From the NCBI RefSeq assembly GCF_015330125.1, contig NZ_JADDXR010000002.1, positions 4,228,685 through 4,292,684 of the forward strand: a DNA stretch of 64,000 bases. The letters run 5' to 3'. This DNA is from Zobellia nedashkovskayae. GTDB lineage: Bacteria; Bacteroidota; Bacteroidia; Flavobacteriales; Flavobacteriaceae. A program made the position numbers and the translations under genes. Position 1 is the stretch's first letter; the number at the start of each line of letters is the position of its first letter. The notes under the pieces were generated by a model, which was given only the letters and a program-made list of their open reading frames with translations, was not told the origin of the DNA and did not search any database. Positions 1-8,581 of this stretch are shown here, piece by piece.

Positions 1-2
1 CG

Positions 3-284
3 ATCGCCACAAGATGGGTAGCTCAAAGAAAGATAAAGTGCAATCAATTAGTGCTTTATGCTGGAGGTATTCCTAATGAATTAAAAGCATCTGACTTTAG
101 TTTCTTAAAAGAAAATCACACCAAGGTGACTACACTGGTTGGGGACACGGATGAGTATATAACTAAGGAGAGACGGGAAACCGAATCCAAAAAAATAGAT
201 CATCTATTTGCAGGAAAAGCAGAACAAATTTTCTTCGAAGGCGGGCACGAAATAAAAAAAGAACTCATCCTAAATCTGGTATAA
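3..284 (+). CDS. alpha/beta hydrolase, C-terminal fragment (5' end outside window)
   Basis: The frame is open to the left edge, so this is the C-terminal part of a larger gene; the GTG at 51 is only an internal codon. The visible protein carries a GDTDEY segment followed about 45 residues later by GGHEI. This is the usual spacing of the acid and histidine of an alpha/beta-hydrolase catalytic triad (carboxylesterase/phospholipase-like). The nucleophile serine would lie upstream of the window. Its stop codon overlaps the start of the next gene (TAATG), so the two are probably translationally coupled. The substrate cannot be told. Confidence 0.7.
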   Translation: MATRWVAQRKIKCNQLVLYAGGIPNELKASDFSFLKENHTKVTTLVGDTDEYITKERRETESKKIDHLFAGKAEQIFFEGGHEIKKELILNLV

Positions 285-862
285 TGAATACAGCTTTTAT
301 TTTGGAAAATGAATTGGTGAAGCTCGTTCCTTTAAAAAAAGAACATACCAAAGAACTCTGGCCAATTGCACAGCAAATAGACCTTTACCAATATGGTTCT
401 AATGATGTTTCTACAATTCAAAAATTAGAGAACTATATAGAGACAGCTTTGACCGAAGAAAAGCAGAAAAAATCTATTCCTTTCGTTATTTATAATAAAA
501 TAACCAATGATTGCATAGGTAGTACCCGTTTTGGTCATATTGACTATAAAAACAGAGTATTACATATTGGTTGGACGTGGATTTCTCCTGCCACCCGTGG
601 TACTGGTTTTAACCATCAAATGAAATTTTTGATGTTAAGCTACGCTTTTGAAAAGATGGATTTTGAGAAAGTGGAATTCCGAATTGATGAGCGAAACATA
701 CGTTCTAGAAAAGCGGTAGAAAAATTAGGGGCGAGTTTAGAAGGAATCCTAAGAAAGAACGTCATCACCAAAAGTGATTTCAGAAGAAGTTCATGCTGTT
801 ACGGAATCCTGAACGAGGAATGGGCAGATATTAAACAATCAAAATTTAAAAACTTTATATGA
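284..862 (+). CDS. GNAT family N-acetyltransferase (RimJ/RimL-like)
   Basis: This 192-residue protein has the layout of the RimJ/RimL branch of GNAT acetyltransferases. An N-terminal strand begins LVKLVPL. The central acetyl-CoA loop is seen in SPATRGTGFN (about residues 106-115). The C-terminal part has RNIRSRKAVEKLG (about 137-149), typical of the family. It probably acetylates a protein N-terminus or a small amine in the cytoplasm; the substrate is unknown. The ATG overlaps the upstream stop by one base and its own stop overlaps the next start by four bases (ATGA), so 3-1248 reads as one transcript. Confidence 0.85.
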   Translation: MNTAFILENELVKLVPLKKEHTKELWPIAQQIDLYQYGSNDVSTIQKLENYIETALTEEKQKKSIPFVIYNKITNDCIGSTRFGHIDYKNRVLHIGWTWISPATRGTGFNHQMKFLMLSYAFEKMDFEKVEFRIDERNIRSRKAVEKLGASLEGILRKNVITKSDFRRSSCCYGILNEEWADIKQSKFKNFI

Positions 863-1248
863 ATCAAGCCATAGCACAAGTAACCCTAGTAGTTAAAGAT
901 TATGATGAAGCCATTGTCTTCTACACTAATAAATTAGGCTTTAAACTGGTAGACAACATTCAATTAGATGATAACAAAAGGTGGGTTACGGTATCTCCTC
1001 CTAGTCTAAACGGACTATCGCTTTTACTAGCTGAAGCTACGAATGACGAACAACGAAAAGCTATAGGAAACCAATCTGGTGGTCGTGTTTTTCTATTTCT
1101 GCACACCGATGATTTTTGGAGAGATTACAAAAAAATGAAAGACCAAGCTGTAGAATTCAACGAAGACCCTCGTGATGAGCCCTACGGAACCGTTGTCGTA
1201 TTTAAAGATTTGTACGGAAACCTCTGGGACCTTATCGAAAGAAAATAG
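859..1248 (+). CDS. VOC superfamily (glyoxalase-like) protein
   Basis: A single-domain 129-residue vicinal-oxygen-chelate protein. It has the opening beta strand (AQVTLVVKDYDEAI), the FYTNKLGF helix-strand pair, and a C-terminal KDLYGNLWDLIE carrying the usual metal-ligand Glu. Such proteins include glyoxalases, dioxygenases and antibiotic-binding proteins, and the sequence does not choose among them. It overlaps the GNAT gene by four bases. It ends four bases before the convergent dehydrogenase gene, with no terminator hairpin in between. Confidence 0.85.
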   Translation: MNQAIAQVTLVVKDYDEAIVFYTNKLGFKLVDNIQLDDNKRWVTVSPPSLNGLSLLLAEATNDEQRKAIGNQSGGRVFLFLHTDDFWRDYKKMKDQAVEFNEDPRDEPYGTVVVFKDLYGNLWDLIERK

Positions 1249-1252
1249 TTTG

Positions 1253-2503
1253 CTAAAATCTTCTATCCGGAGAAAAGGCATCGATATTCATGGACACTTT
1301 TCTCTCGTCTATTATTTCAGAAATTAATTTTCCTGTAGCCGGCCCTAGACTCCATCCCATCATAGCATGCCCGGTTGCGAAAGTCAAATTGGCCCATTTG
1401 GAAGAACGCCCAATATAGGGAAGTCCGTCCGGTGAAACTGGGCGTAATCCTGTTTTTACACTCGCAATTTCATTTGCGTTTATATCTACGGTAGGATAAA
1501 AGTTTTTTGCTCCGCTGGCAATAGCCATAACTCGCTCTTTTCTAACAAAATCGTTGTTGCCAGAAAACTCCATTGTGCCGGCAAACCGTGTGAAACCATC
1601 CATTGGTGTAACCGCCATTTTTGACTCCATAAGAATAGCAGGAATGGCTATTCCTGTGGGCCTCGCAACATTTATACTGTAGCCTTTACCTCCTTGCAGA
1701 GGTAAGTCCATCCTAATTTTTTTTGCGATTTTGCCACTCCATGAGCCAGCTGCAAGTATTACTTCATCCGCTGTATAGTTGCCTTTAGAAGTTTTAATCT
1801 TGAGAATCCGATTTCCTTTTACTTCTAAATCCAGAACTTCTTCATTCGTTCTAATCTTTACTCTTGCGCTTTTTAGATAAGCTACTATTTTTGGCATAAA
1901 CTGAGTTGGCGTAGAGTGTGCATCACATTCATAGTGAATAGCTCCTTTTGCATCTATAGCAACCTCTGGTTCTAACTTTGCCAATTGTTTCTGATCTAGT
2001 TCTTGTACTTCTAGGCCTAAAAAACTGGCTTTATTTGCCACATCTTTCTCATGAAGATAAGCCTCTTGGGTTTTATAAAGCATCAATAACCCTTTACGCT
2101 CCAATTGAAAATCACCTAAATCACCCGAAGCTTTTATAGCCCCAAAAAGTTCTCTACTCAGAACATTGATGTCTTTAATAATAGGAATAGCTTTAGCCAC
2201 TTTTTCTTTGGTAGATGATTTATGAAAATACCATGACCATTTAAAGAACTCGGTATCCCATCTAGGTTTCATATAAAATGGACTCGCAGAATTGAACATC
2301 ATCTTAATGCCCTTGGCAATCATGCCCGGGGACGCCAGTGGAATAATGTGACTAGGAGTAATGTAACCTGCATTTACAAACGAAGCTCCAGATGTAATAT
2401 CGGATTTATCTATTACCGTAACATCATGACCTTCCTTGCTTAAGAAATATGCAGAACTTAACCCCACAATTCCTCCTCCTATTATGATAACTTTCTTACT
2501 CAA
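1253..2503 (-). CDS. FAD-dependent D-amino acid dehydrogenase; probable cis-4-hydroxy-D-proline dehydrogenase
   Basis: A 416-residue DadA-like flavoprotein. The N-terminus has the dinucleotide-binding loop IIGGGIVGLSSA and the acidic end of strand 2 (VTVID, about residues 28-32). The C-terminus has the family signature TGLRPVSPDGLPYIG and GHAMMGWSLGPATG (about 347-395). DadA-like enzymes oxidise D-amino acids and pass electrons to quinones. Here the neighbours are hydroxyproline epimerase, a DHDPS-family deaminase and a semialdehyde dehydrogenase. The likely reaction is therefore cis-4-hydroxy-D-proline to 1-pyrroline-4-hydroxy-2-carboxylate. It starts 14 bases after the epimerase stop. The substrate assignment rests on context. 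Confidence 0.85.
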   Translation of the reverse strand: MSKKVIIIGGGIVGLSSAYFLSKEGHDVTVIDKSDITSGASFVNAGYITPSHIIPLASPGMIAKGIKMMFNSASPFYMKPRWDTEFFKWSWYFHKSSTKEKVAKAIPIIKDINVLSRELFGAIKASGDLGDFQLERKGLLMLYKTQEAYLHEKDVANKASFLGLEVQELDQKQLAKLEPEVAIDAKGAIHYECDAHSTPTQFMPKIVAYLKSARVKIRTNEEVLDLEVKGNRILKIKTSKGNYTADEVILAAGSWSGKIAKKIRMDLPLQGGKGYSINVARPTGIAIPAILMESKMAVTPMDGFTRFAGTMEFSGNNDFVRKERVMAIASGAKNFYPTVDINANEIASVKTGLRPVSPDGLPYIGRSSKWANLTFATGHAMMGWSLGPATGKLISEIIDERKVSMNIDAFSPDRRF

Positions 2504-2517
2504 TTCTTCTTTCTGTT

Positions 2518-3525
2518 TTATATAACCTGAAACCCATGTGCATAAGGGTCGTCGTCATCAATTGTAATGGTATTATGGCCGTATATTCTGGCCCAACCTT
2601 GAATGCTGGGGTAAATAGCTATTTTACCGTTCAAAAGAGTTTCTTCTTCTATCCTACCTATAAATTTTGAACCTATAAAGCTTTCATGAATGAACTCCTC
2701 TCCTATTTTTAATTTTCCTTTGGCATGCCATTGTGCCATTCTCGCGGAAGTTCCCGTACCGCAAGGCGACCTATCAATTGCCTTATCTCCATAAAAAACA
2801 GCATTGCGAGCGGTTGCTTCGGTAGAAATAGTATCTCCTGTCCATAAAATATGACTTACTCCATTAATGGTTTCATCCTCCGGATGGACGAATGTATTGG
2901 GGTATTTTAAATTTATTTTATCTCGAATTTCTTGACTCAATTGAACCAGTTTGCCTGCTGAAAAATCTTGAATGCCTGAAAAATTGGATTGTGAGTCTAT
3001 TATCGCATAAAAATTACCGCCATAAGAAACATCAAATACCAATTCACCTAAATCAGAACTTTCAATTGTTAAATCTGTAGCGGCCAAATACGATTTTACA
3101 TTCGTCAACTTTACCCAATCTACTTTATTTCCTGTTTGCTTATAGGTTATTCTAACAAGCCCAGCCGGTGTTTCCATTCGAATTTCACCCAGCTTTTTTG
3201 GTTTAAGTAATCCTTCTTCAATACCTATGGTGATGGCTCCAATAGTACCGTGACCACACATAGGCAGACAACCACTGGTTTCTATAAACAGAATACCAAA
3301 GTCATTTTCAGTATTTGCTGGTGGATAAAAAATGCTACCACTCATCATATCATGACCCCTAGGCTCGAACATTAACCCTTTACGAATCCAATCGTATTCT
3401 TTTAGGAAATGCTGACGTTTCTCACTCATGGATGCACCTATAAGTTCAGGTCCTCCCTTAGCTACTAACCTTACTGGGTTTCCACAGGTGTGGGCATCAA
3501 TACAGGTGAAAATACGCGTCGCCAT
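2518..3525 (-). CDS. 4-hydroxyproline 2-epimerase (proline racemase family)
   Basis: A 335-residue proline-racemase-family protein. Both catalytic cysteines are present: Cys90 in LPMCGHGTIG and Cys255 in DRSPCGTGTSA. That separates it from trans-3-hydroxyproline dehydratases, which have Thr at the second site. It interconverts trans-4-hydroxy-L-proline and cis-4-hydroxy-D-proline, the first step of hydroxyproline breakdown. Genomic context favours epimerase over proline racemase, because three further pathway enzymes and an AraC regulator are adjacent. It lies 28 bases downstream of the aldehyde dehydrogenase and 14 bases upstream of the D-amino acid dehydrogenase, in one operon. Confidence 0.92.
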   Translation of the reverse strand: MATRIFTCIDAHTCGNPVRLVAKGGPELIGASMSEKRQHFLKEYDWIRKGLMFEPRGHDMMSGSIFYPPANTENDFGILFIETSGCLPMCGHGTIGAITIGIEEGLLKPKKLGEIRMETPAGLVRITYKQTGNKVDWVKLTNVKSYLAATDLTIESSDLGELVFDVSYGGNFYAIIDSQSNFSGIQDFSAGKLVQLSQEIRDKINLKYPNTFVHPEDETINGVSHILWTGDTISTEATARNAVFYGDKAIDRSPCGTGTSARMAQWHAKGKLKIGEEFIHESFIGSKFIGRIEEETLLNGKIAIYPSIQGWARIYGHNTITIDDDDPYAHGFQVI

Positions 3526-3553
3526 AATTCAAATAGTACTACATGTTCTAATC

Positions 3554-5140
3554 TTACTCAATTTTTTTATTGGTATGCTCACTGTCAACAATTCGCATTA
3601 TCGCGAGCGGATTACCATTTTGTAATTCTTCAGGAAGTAATTCTTGTGGCCAATTTTGAAATGAAACCGGTCTAACCCAACGCTTCACAGCAGATACTCC
3701 AACCGAAGTAAAACGGCTATCCGTACTGGCAGGAAAAGGTCCGCCATGTTGCATAGAGGGACAAACTTCTACTCCTGTTGGAACACCATTAAAAATTAAC
3801 CTCCCAACTCTTCCTTGTAAAGCGTCTACTGCTGAACTGTATGTTTTTAATTCTTCAGGATTTCCAAGAACGGTACCTGTTAACTGCCCTTCCAAACGGT
3901 TCAAAACTTCTGTCATCTCTTTTGCATCGCCACATCTTACCACAATAGAAAATGGTCCGAATACTTCTTGATGTAGTTTAGAGTTCTTTAAAAAATTAGC
4001 CCCATTAACGGTTAGCACTTTCTGTTTTGCATAATTTGGTGCTACTGCCTTTTCATATTCCGCTACAACATCAGCACCACCTTGACCTGAAAGCTCTTTT
4101 TTACCTTTTTCGTAGTTGTTATAAATGTTTGGATGCAACATACAAGAAGGCTCCAATTTATCTATTTCTTCACCTAAAGCGTTTATAAAAACATCTAGCG
4201 ATGTGCTTTTTATTCCCAAAATTAATCCTGGATTAGTACAAAATTGTCCAGCACCCATCATAACCGAACTGGCATATTGTTTAGCCCAATCCTGACCTTT
4301 TTCACGCAAAGCGGAAGGTAAAACCACAACAGGGTTTATACTACCCATTTCAGCAAAAACCGGAATAGGTTCTTTTCGTTCGTTAGCCAATTTATAAAGC
4401 GCCGTACCACCTTTTATACTTCCTGTAAATCCTACGCCTTTAACTTTAGGGTGAAGCACCAACTGTTGTCCCACTTCTATACCACTACTATTCAAATTAG
4501 AAAAAATACCGTCAGGCATACTCGTGCGCTCCGCTGCTTTAATTACTGCCGAAGAAACCAGTTCTCCAGTACCAGCATGCATAGGGTGACTTTTTACAAT
4601 TACCGGACAACCGGAAGCCAAAGCACTAGCGGTATCACCACCAGCCGTTGAGAATGCGAACGGAAAATTACTTGAACCAAAAACAGCTATAGGGCCAATA
4701 GGAAGCAACATTTTACGTAAATCTGTTTTAGCCATTGGCTGTCTATCTGGTTGGGCCGTATCTATCGTAGCCTCTACCCACGAACCTTCTTTTAGCAATT
4801 GAGCAAAAGCCCGCAACTGCCCCATAGTACGCCCACGTTCACCAACAGCTCTACCTTCTGGCAATCCAGACTCTTTACAATACGCCTGAATCAATTCATC
4901 ACCTAGAGCCTCAATCTCTTCGGCTATAGCTTCTAAAAATTCTGCTTTCTTAGCTCCTGAAAAGTTTTTGTAAGTCTGAAAAGCTTCGTGAGCTTTATCC
5001 ACAGCCTTATTTATTTCCTCCTTTGTGGCCTCATAAAAAGTCCATTCTGTTTCCAAATTAAGCTTTGGATCAAAGGTTTTATATGTATCACTTCCAATAG
5101 ATGAAAGCTCATTTCCTATATAGTTTTTTCCTGTAATCAT
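3554..5140 (-). CDS. NADP-type aldehyde dehydrogenase; probable alpha-ketoglutarate semialdehyde (2,5-dioxovalerate) dehydrogenase
   Basis: A 528-residue aldehyde dehydrogenase. Visible active-site elements are Asn158 in GSSNFPF, Lys183 in VIVKSHP, Glu264 in FAEMGSINP and the nucleophile Cys301 in GQFCTNPG. The SNFPFAFST version of the Asn motif and the length fit the ketoglutarate semialdehyde dehydrogenase branch. It would oxidise 2-oxoglutarate semialdehyde to 2-oxoglutarate, the last step of hydroxyproline catabolism feeding the TCA cycle. A 154-base gap separates it from the deaminase gene upstream, so it may have extra control of its own. Confidence 0.9.
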   Translation of the reverse strand: MITGKNYIGNELSSIGSDTYKTFDPKLNLETEWTFYEATKEEINKAVDKAHEAFQTYKNFSGAKKAEFLEAIAEEIEALGDELIQAYCKESGLPEGRAVGERGRTMGQLRAFAQLLKEGSWVEATIDTAQPDRQPMAKTDLRKMLLPIGPIAVFGSSNFPFAFSTAGGDTASALASGCPVIVKSHPMHAGTGELVSSAVIKAAERTSMPDGIFSNLNSSGIEVGQQLVLHPKVKGVGFTGSIKGGTALYKLANERKEPIPVFAEMGSINPVVVLPSALREKGQDWAKQYASSVMMGAGQFCTNPGLILGIKSTSLDVFINALGEEIDKLEPSCMLHPNIYNNYEKGKKELSGQGGADVVAEYEKAVAPNYAKQKVLTVNGANFLKNSKLHQEVFGPFSIVVRCGDAKEMTEVLNRLEGQLTGTVLGNPEELKTYSSAVDALQGRVGRLIFNGVPTGVEVCPSMQHGGPFPASTDSRFTSVGVSAVKRWVRPVSFQNWPQELLPEELQNGNPLAIMRIVDSEHTNKKIE

Positions 5141-5294
5141 AGTATGGTATTTCTGCTCTTTAAAATAGGCATGAAGCTACTATATTTGGGGTTAAGCACC
5201 AAGAATTTACTAGAAAGACTTTTACTCACCAAATAACTTTAACAAGCGTTTTTTATAGACGTAATTGAAAAAATCCACCTAAATTTCAATGAGA

Positions 5295-6233
5295 TTACGC
5301 CAACTGCTTATTTAGTACAGTCAAATTTTTATAATCTGGTAATTGAGGTCTACTTTTTAGTCCGTCTTGTATTACTTTCAAAACCCTGTCTCGTTCTTTA
5401 CCTTGTAATGGAAGTCTTGGTTTTCTCACAACTTCGGTACCAATGCCTGTAGCAACTTCAGCCAACTTAATATTCTGAACCAATTGCGGGCTTATATCTA
5501 GCTCTAATAATGGTAGGAACCATCGGTAAATCTCAGTAGCTTCGATGGTGTAACCAGCTTTGGCCAGTTCATAAATAGCAACGGTTTCTGCTGGAAAAGC
5601 ACAAACAAGACCTGCTACCCAACCATCGGCACCCATAAAGAGACTTTCTAAAGCTAATGGGTCTACTCCCGTTAAAATGCTTAAATCGGTACCAAATTCA
5701 TTACGCAAACGTCCAATATTTATGATATCTCTTGTTGACTCTTTTACCGCCGTGATGTTTTTTAATTCAAGTAGTTCTTTAAACATGCTTACGGTTACTT
5801 CAATTTTATAATCTACAGGATTATTATAAATCATAATAGGAAGCTCGGTACTACTGGCTATTTCTTTGAAATATTGAACGGTTTCATTATCCGTAGATTT
5901 ATAGCGCATTGGAGGAAGAATCATAAGTCCGTCTGCACCGCTATCTTCAGCATCTTTAACCGCTTGAAGGGCAACTTTCGTTGCCTGTTCTGCAATAGTC
6001 ATTATAACAGGAATCTTACCGTTAACTATCTGAACTGTTTCTTTTATAAGTACCTTTTTTTCATCTGCAGTTAAAGTACTTGCCTCACCAAGAGAACCTC
6101 CTAAAACAATTCCGTGAACCCCAGCTTCTAGTTGAGCTTCTATATTGGTACGGAACATCTTTAGATCAAGCGTATCATCTTCATTAAATTTTGTAGTCAC
6201 CGCTGGCATAACACCTTTCCATTCAAATTTCAT
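5295..6233 (-). CDS. DHDPS/NAL-family lyase; probable 1-pyrroline-4-hydroxy-2-carboxylate deaminase
   Basis: A 312-residue TIM-barrel protein of the dihydrodipicolinate synthase/N-acetylneuraminate lyase family. It shows the GGSLGE loop (residues 45-50), Tyr136 in IYNNP and the Schiff-base Lys164 in AVKEST. The housekeeping DHDPS has a GTTGE loop, so the divergent loop and the hydroxyproline context point to the deaminase that makes 2-oxoglutarate semialdehyde. It is the first gene of the minus-strand cluster and is divergent from the AraC regulator at 6376. A -7-like element lies just upstream at 6258-6265. DHDPS or a sugar-acid lyase is the alternative, less likely here. Confidence 0.85.
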   Translation of the reverse strand: MKFEWKGVMPAVTTKFNEDDTLDLKMFRTNIEAQLEAGVHGIVLGGSLGEASTLTADEKKVLIKETVQIVNGKIPVIMTIAEQATKVALQAVKDAEDSGADGLMILPPMRYKSTDNETVQYFKEIASSTELPIMIYNNPVDYKIEVTVSMFKELLELKNITAVKESTRDIINIGRLRNEFGTDLSILTGVDPLALESLFMGADGWVAGLVCAFPAETVAIYELAKAGYTIEATEIYRWFLPLLELDISPQLVQNIKLAEVATGIGTEVVRKPRLPLQGKERDRVLKVIQDGLKSRPQLPDYKNLTVLNKQLA

Positions 6234-6257
6234 TTGGTCAATTTTTAATTACACCCT

Positions 6258-6265
6258 CAAAATTA
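6258..6265 (-). promoter_or_regulatory. candidate -7 element for the hydroxyproline operon
   Basis: On the minus strand this reads TAATTTTG, an exact match to the Bacteroidota -7 consensus TAnnTTTG, 25 bases before the deaminase start. A TTAG sits 17 bases upstream in place of the expected TTG, so the -33 element is weak. A weak -33 would fit a promoter needing the AraC activator. Confidence 0.45.
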
Positions 6266-6375
6266 ATAGAAGAAAGTGAGTACTAATTAGAGCATATTAT
6301 CAAAATTATATACTATATTATCCATCATTAAACCAATATACCTACTATTTGACTTAAATACGCTTAATTTATACA

Positions 6376-7236
6376 ATGAAAGTACATCCTTTTCAAATTC
6401 CAAAACCGCTACACCAGAATCTAATAGTTCAGGTAGACAGGGAGATGGTTTTCTATGATAAACTGCATCAGCATGCAGAAATACAACTAACTCTAATTGT
6501 TAAAGCAAAAGGAAAATTGATTGTTGGCGATAGCATTCACCCATTTGAGGATGGCGATTTTTTTGTGATTGGTCCTCATAGTCCGCATTTATTCAAAAAT
6601 GATAGTACAGATGAAATGGCCCATAGAATTTCATTATTCTTTACGGAAACTACTTTTGGCGAATCATTTTTTGAATTACCAGACTTGGAGGAGTTACACC
6701 CCCTTTTTAATGTTTCAAAAGAAGGCTTTCAGGTTTTAGGTGATACGAAAGATATTCAAAATGCTATGAAACAGCTTCCTAATTTGCAAAAACTGGAGCG
6801 TTTCATTTGCTTTTTCAATTTACTAAAAAACCTGTGTTATGCAGATAAAAAGACCTTGACAAACTTTGTATCCTCAAAGAAAATGGGGAGTTCCCAAGGA
6901 GAACGTATGCAAACTATTTTTGATTACGTGGTAACTCATTTTCAGAATGAAATTAATTTAGATACAGTATCAAGCAAAGTACATATGACACCCAATGCCT
7001 TTTGTAAATTCTTTAAACAGCATACCAATAAGACCTTTTTTCAATTCTTGATAGAGCTTCGTATAGAGCATGCGTGTCAATTATTAAACCGAGGAGACGA
7101 CCAAAACTCTATTCTAGAAATTTCAGAACAATCCGGATTTTCATCGATTTCTAACTTCAACAGACAATTCAAAAAATTAAAAGGTGTGATTCCTTCACGG
7201 TTTGCTGCGCAACAAAAAAATAAAAAATCTACTTAA
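6376..7236 (+). CDS. AraC family transcriptional regulator of the hydroxyproline cluster
   Basis: A 286-residue regulator. An N-terminal cupin-like sensing domain (about residues 15-110, with HQHAEIQLTLI and the GDFFVIGPHSPH barrel strand) precedes a C-terminal AraC DNA-binding domain (about 180-280). That domain has two helix-turn-helix units, VSSKVHMTPNAFCKFFK and ISEQSGFSSISNFNRQFK. It is divergently transcribed from the hydroxyproline genes across a 142-base gap, the normal arrangement for a local activator. The inducer is probably hydroxyproline or a pathway intermediate (inference). It ends eight bases before the convergent aldose epimerase gene. Confidence 0.88.
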   Translation: MKVHPFQIPKPLHQNLIVQVDREMVFYDKLHQHAEIQLTLIVKAKGKLIVGDSIHPFEDGDFFVIGPHSPHLFKNDSTDEMAHRISLFFTETTFGESFFELPDLEELHPLFNVSKEGFQVLGDTKDIQNAMKQLPNLQKLERFICFFNLLKNLCYADKKTLTNFVSSKKMGSSQGERMQTIFDYVVTHFQNEINLDTVSSKVHMTPNAFCKFFKQHTNKTFFQFLIELRIEHACQLLNRGDDQNSILEISEQSGFSSISNFNRQFKKLKGVIPSRFAAQQKNKKST

Positions 7237-7244
7237 AACTGTAT

Positions 7245-8432
7245 TTAGTTCTTAGTAACACCAAACTTATAAATACAATAAGACGTGTATGTTTCTCCTG
7301 GGTCTAATCGTGTACTAGGAAATTCAGGATGGTTAGGCGAATCTGGAAAATGTTGTGTTTCTAAACAAAAAGAACCTCTGCGCTCATAAACATTACCACT
7401 TTTGCCAATATCAGAGCCATCTAAAAAATTACCTGTATAAAACTGGACTCCAGGTTCAGAAGTATAAACCTCTAAAGTACGACCGCTAGTAGGCTCTACA
7501 ACCCTAGCTGCAAAAGTCAAGCCTTCGCGGTTTTTAGGCACTTCACTTAGAACTAAGTTATGATCGTAACCATTACCCAATTCAATTTGGTCATAATCAG
7601 TTTCAATATCCTTTCCTATAAGTTTTGGTGCTCGAAAATCAAAAGGAGTACCTGCCACATCTCTCAATTCTCCAGTTGGAATCAAGCCCTTATCCACCGG
7701 CGTGAATTTATCGGCATTCAATTGCACCACATGATCATAAACGTTACCCTTACCTTCTCCTTTAAGATTAAAGAATGAATGATTGGTAAGGTTTACATAC
7801 GTGGGCTTATCCGTCTTTGCTTCGTAGCTTATTTGTAATTCATTATCATTTGTTAGTACATAACTAACCCTAACCTCTAGATTACCAGGGTAACCTTCTT
7901 CCATATCAGGAGATGTGCGGCTAAAGCTAATTGCATTTTTAGACTGTTCCACAACTTTCCAAACTACACTTTCAAATCCTACTTCTCCTCCGTGAAGGTG
8001 ATTTTCATTGTTATTTATAGCTAAATCATACAATTTACCATCTAAAGAAAATTTTCCTTTAGCAATACGATTTCCATATCTACCGATTGTAGCACCATAA
8101 AAATTCTTTTTCGCCCTATAGTCTTTTAAATTATTAAAACCCAGCACTACATCTTCAAAATTGCCGTCCCTATCAGGTATATATAAAGAAACCAAACGTT
8201 GCCCGTAGTTGGTAAAAGTAACTTCCATTCCATTGGCATTGGTCAGAGCATAGAACTTTACCGAATCTCCTTCTATAACTGTAGTAAAATCTTGGGGGTT
8301 AATATTCTTCTCGTATTTTGCTTTTGGCAGCTCGGAAACGGATTCGGTCATTTTTTCTTTTATAATTTGATTACAGGAAAGGTTAATGGTTCCTGCTAAG
8401 CTACAGGCTATTAGTAGTTTTAAAATTCTCAT
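7245..8432 (-). CDS. galM: exported aldose 1-epimerase (mutarotase), lipoprotein
   Basis: A 395-residue galactose-mutarotase-fold enzyme. The catalytic histidines are in ENHLHGG (His147) and NLTNHSF (His218), and the catalytic Glu358 is in CLETQHF. It equilibrates alpha and beta anomers of hexoses. The N-terminus is a short hydrophobic leader ending INLSC (Cys20), so it is probably a lipoprotein outside the cytoplasm, unlike cytoplasmic GalM. No sugar-catabolic operon partner lies beside it; the divergent neighbour is a secreted peptidase. Confidence 0.9.
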   Translation of the reverse strand: MRILKLLIACSLAGTINLSCNQIIKEKMTESVSELPKAKYEKNINPQDFTTVIEGDSVKFYALTNANGMEVTFTNYGQRLVSLYIPDRDGNFEDVVLGFNNLKDYRAKKNFYGATIGRYGNRIAKGKFSLDGKLYDLAINNNENHLHGGEVGFESVVWKVVEQSKNAISFSRTSPDMEEGYPGNLEVRVSYVLTNDNELQISYEAKTDKPTYVNLTNHSFFNLKGEGKGNVYDHVVQLNADKFTPVDKGLIPTGELRDVAGTPFDFRAPKLIGKDIETDYDQIELGNGYDHNLVLSEVPKNREGLTFAARVVEPTSGRTLEVYTSEPGVQFYTGNFLDGSDIGKSGNVYERRGSFCLETQHFPDSPNHPEFPSTRLDPGETYTSYCIYKFGVTKN

Positions 8433-8544
8433 ATCAATAAGTACATCTGGATTTGGTCAAACCTCAGGCAAGTTAACTAAAAAAGTAATAAACCAACACA
8501 CGAAATTATTGCCTAGCCAGCAGACCTGTTCTATTTGTTTTCGT

Positions 8545-8552
8545 TAATTTTG
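8545..8552 (+). promoter_or_regulatory. candidate -7 element for the M28 peptidase
   Basis: TAATTTTG matches the TAnnTTTG consensus and lies 30 bases before the ATG at 8582. No convincing TTG at -33 is seen (a CTG sits 16 bases upstream). Confidence 0.35.
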
Positions 8553-8581
8553 GGAACTTTTGAAAGCATAACTCATATAAC

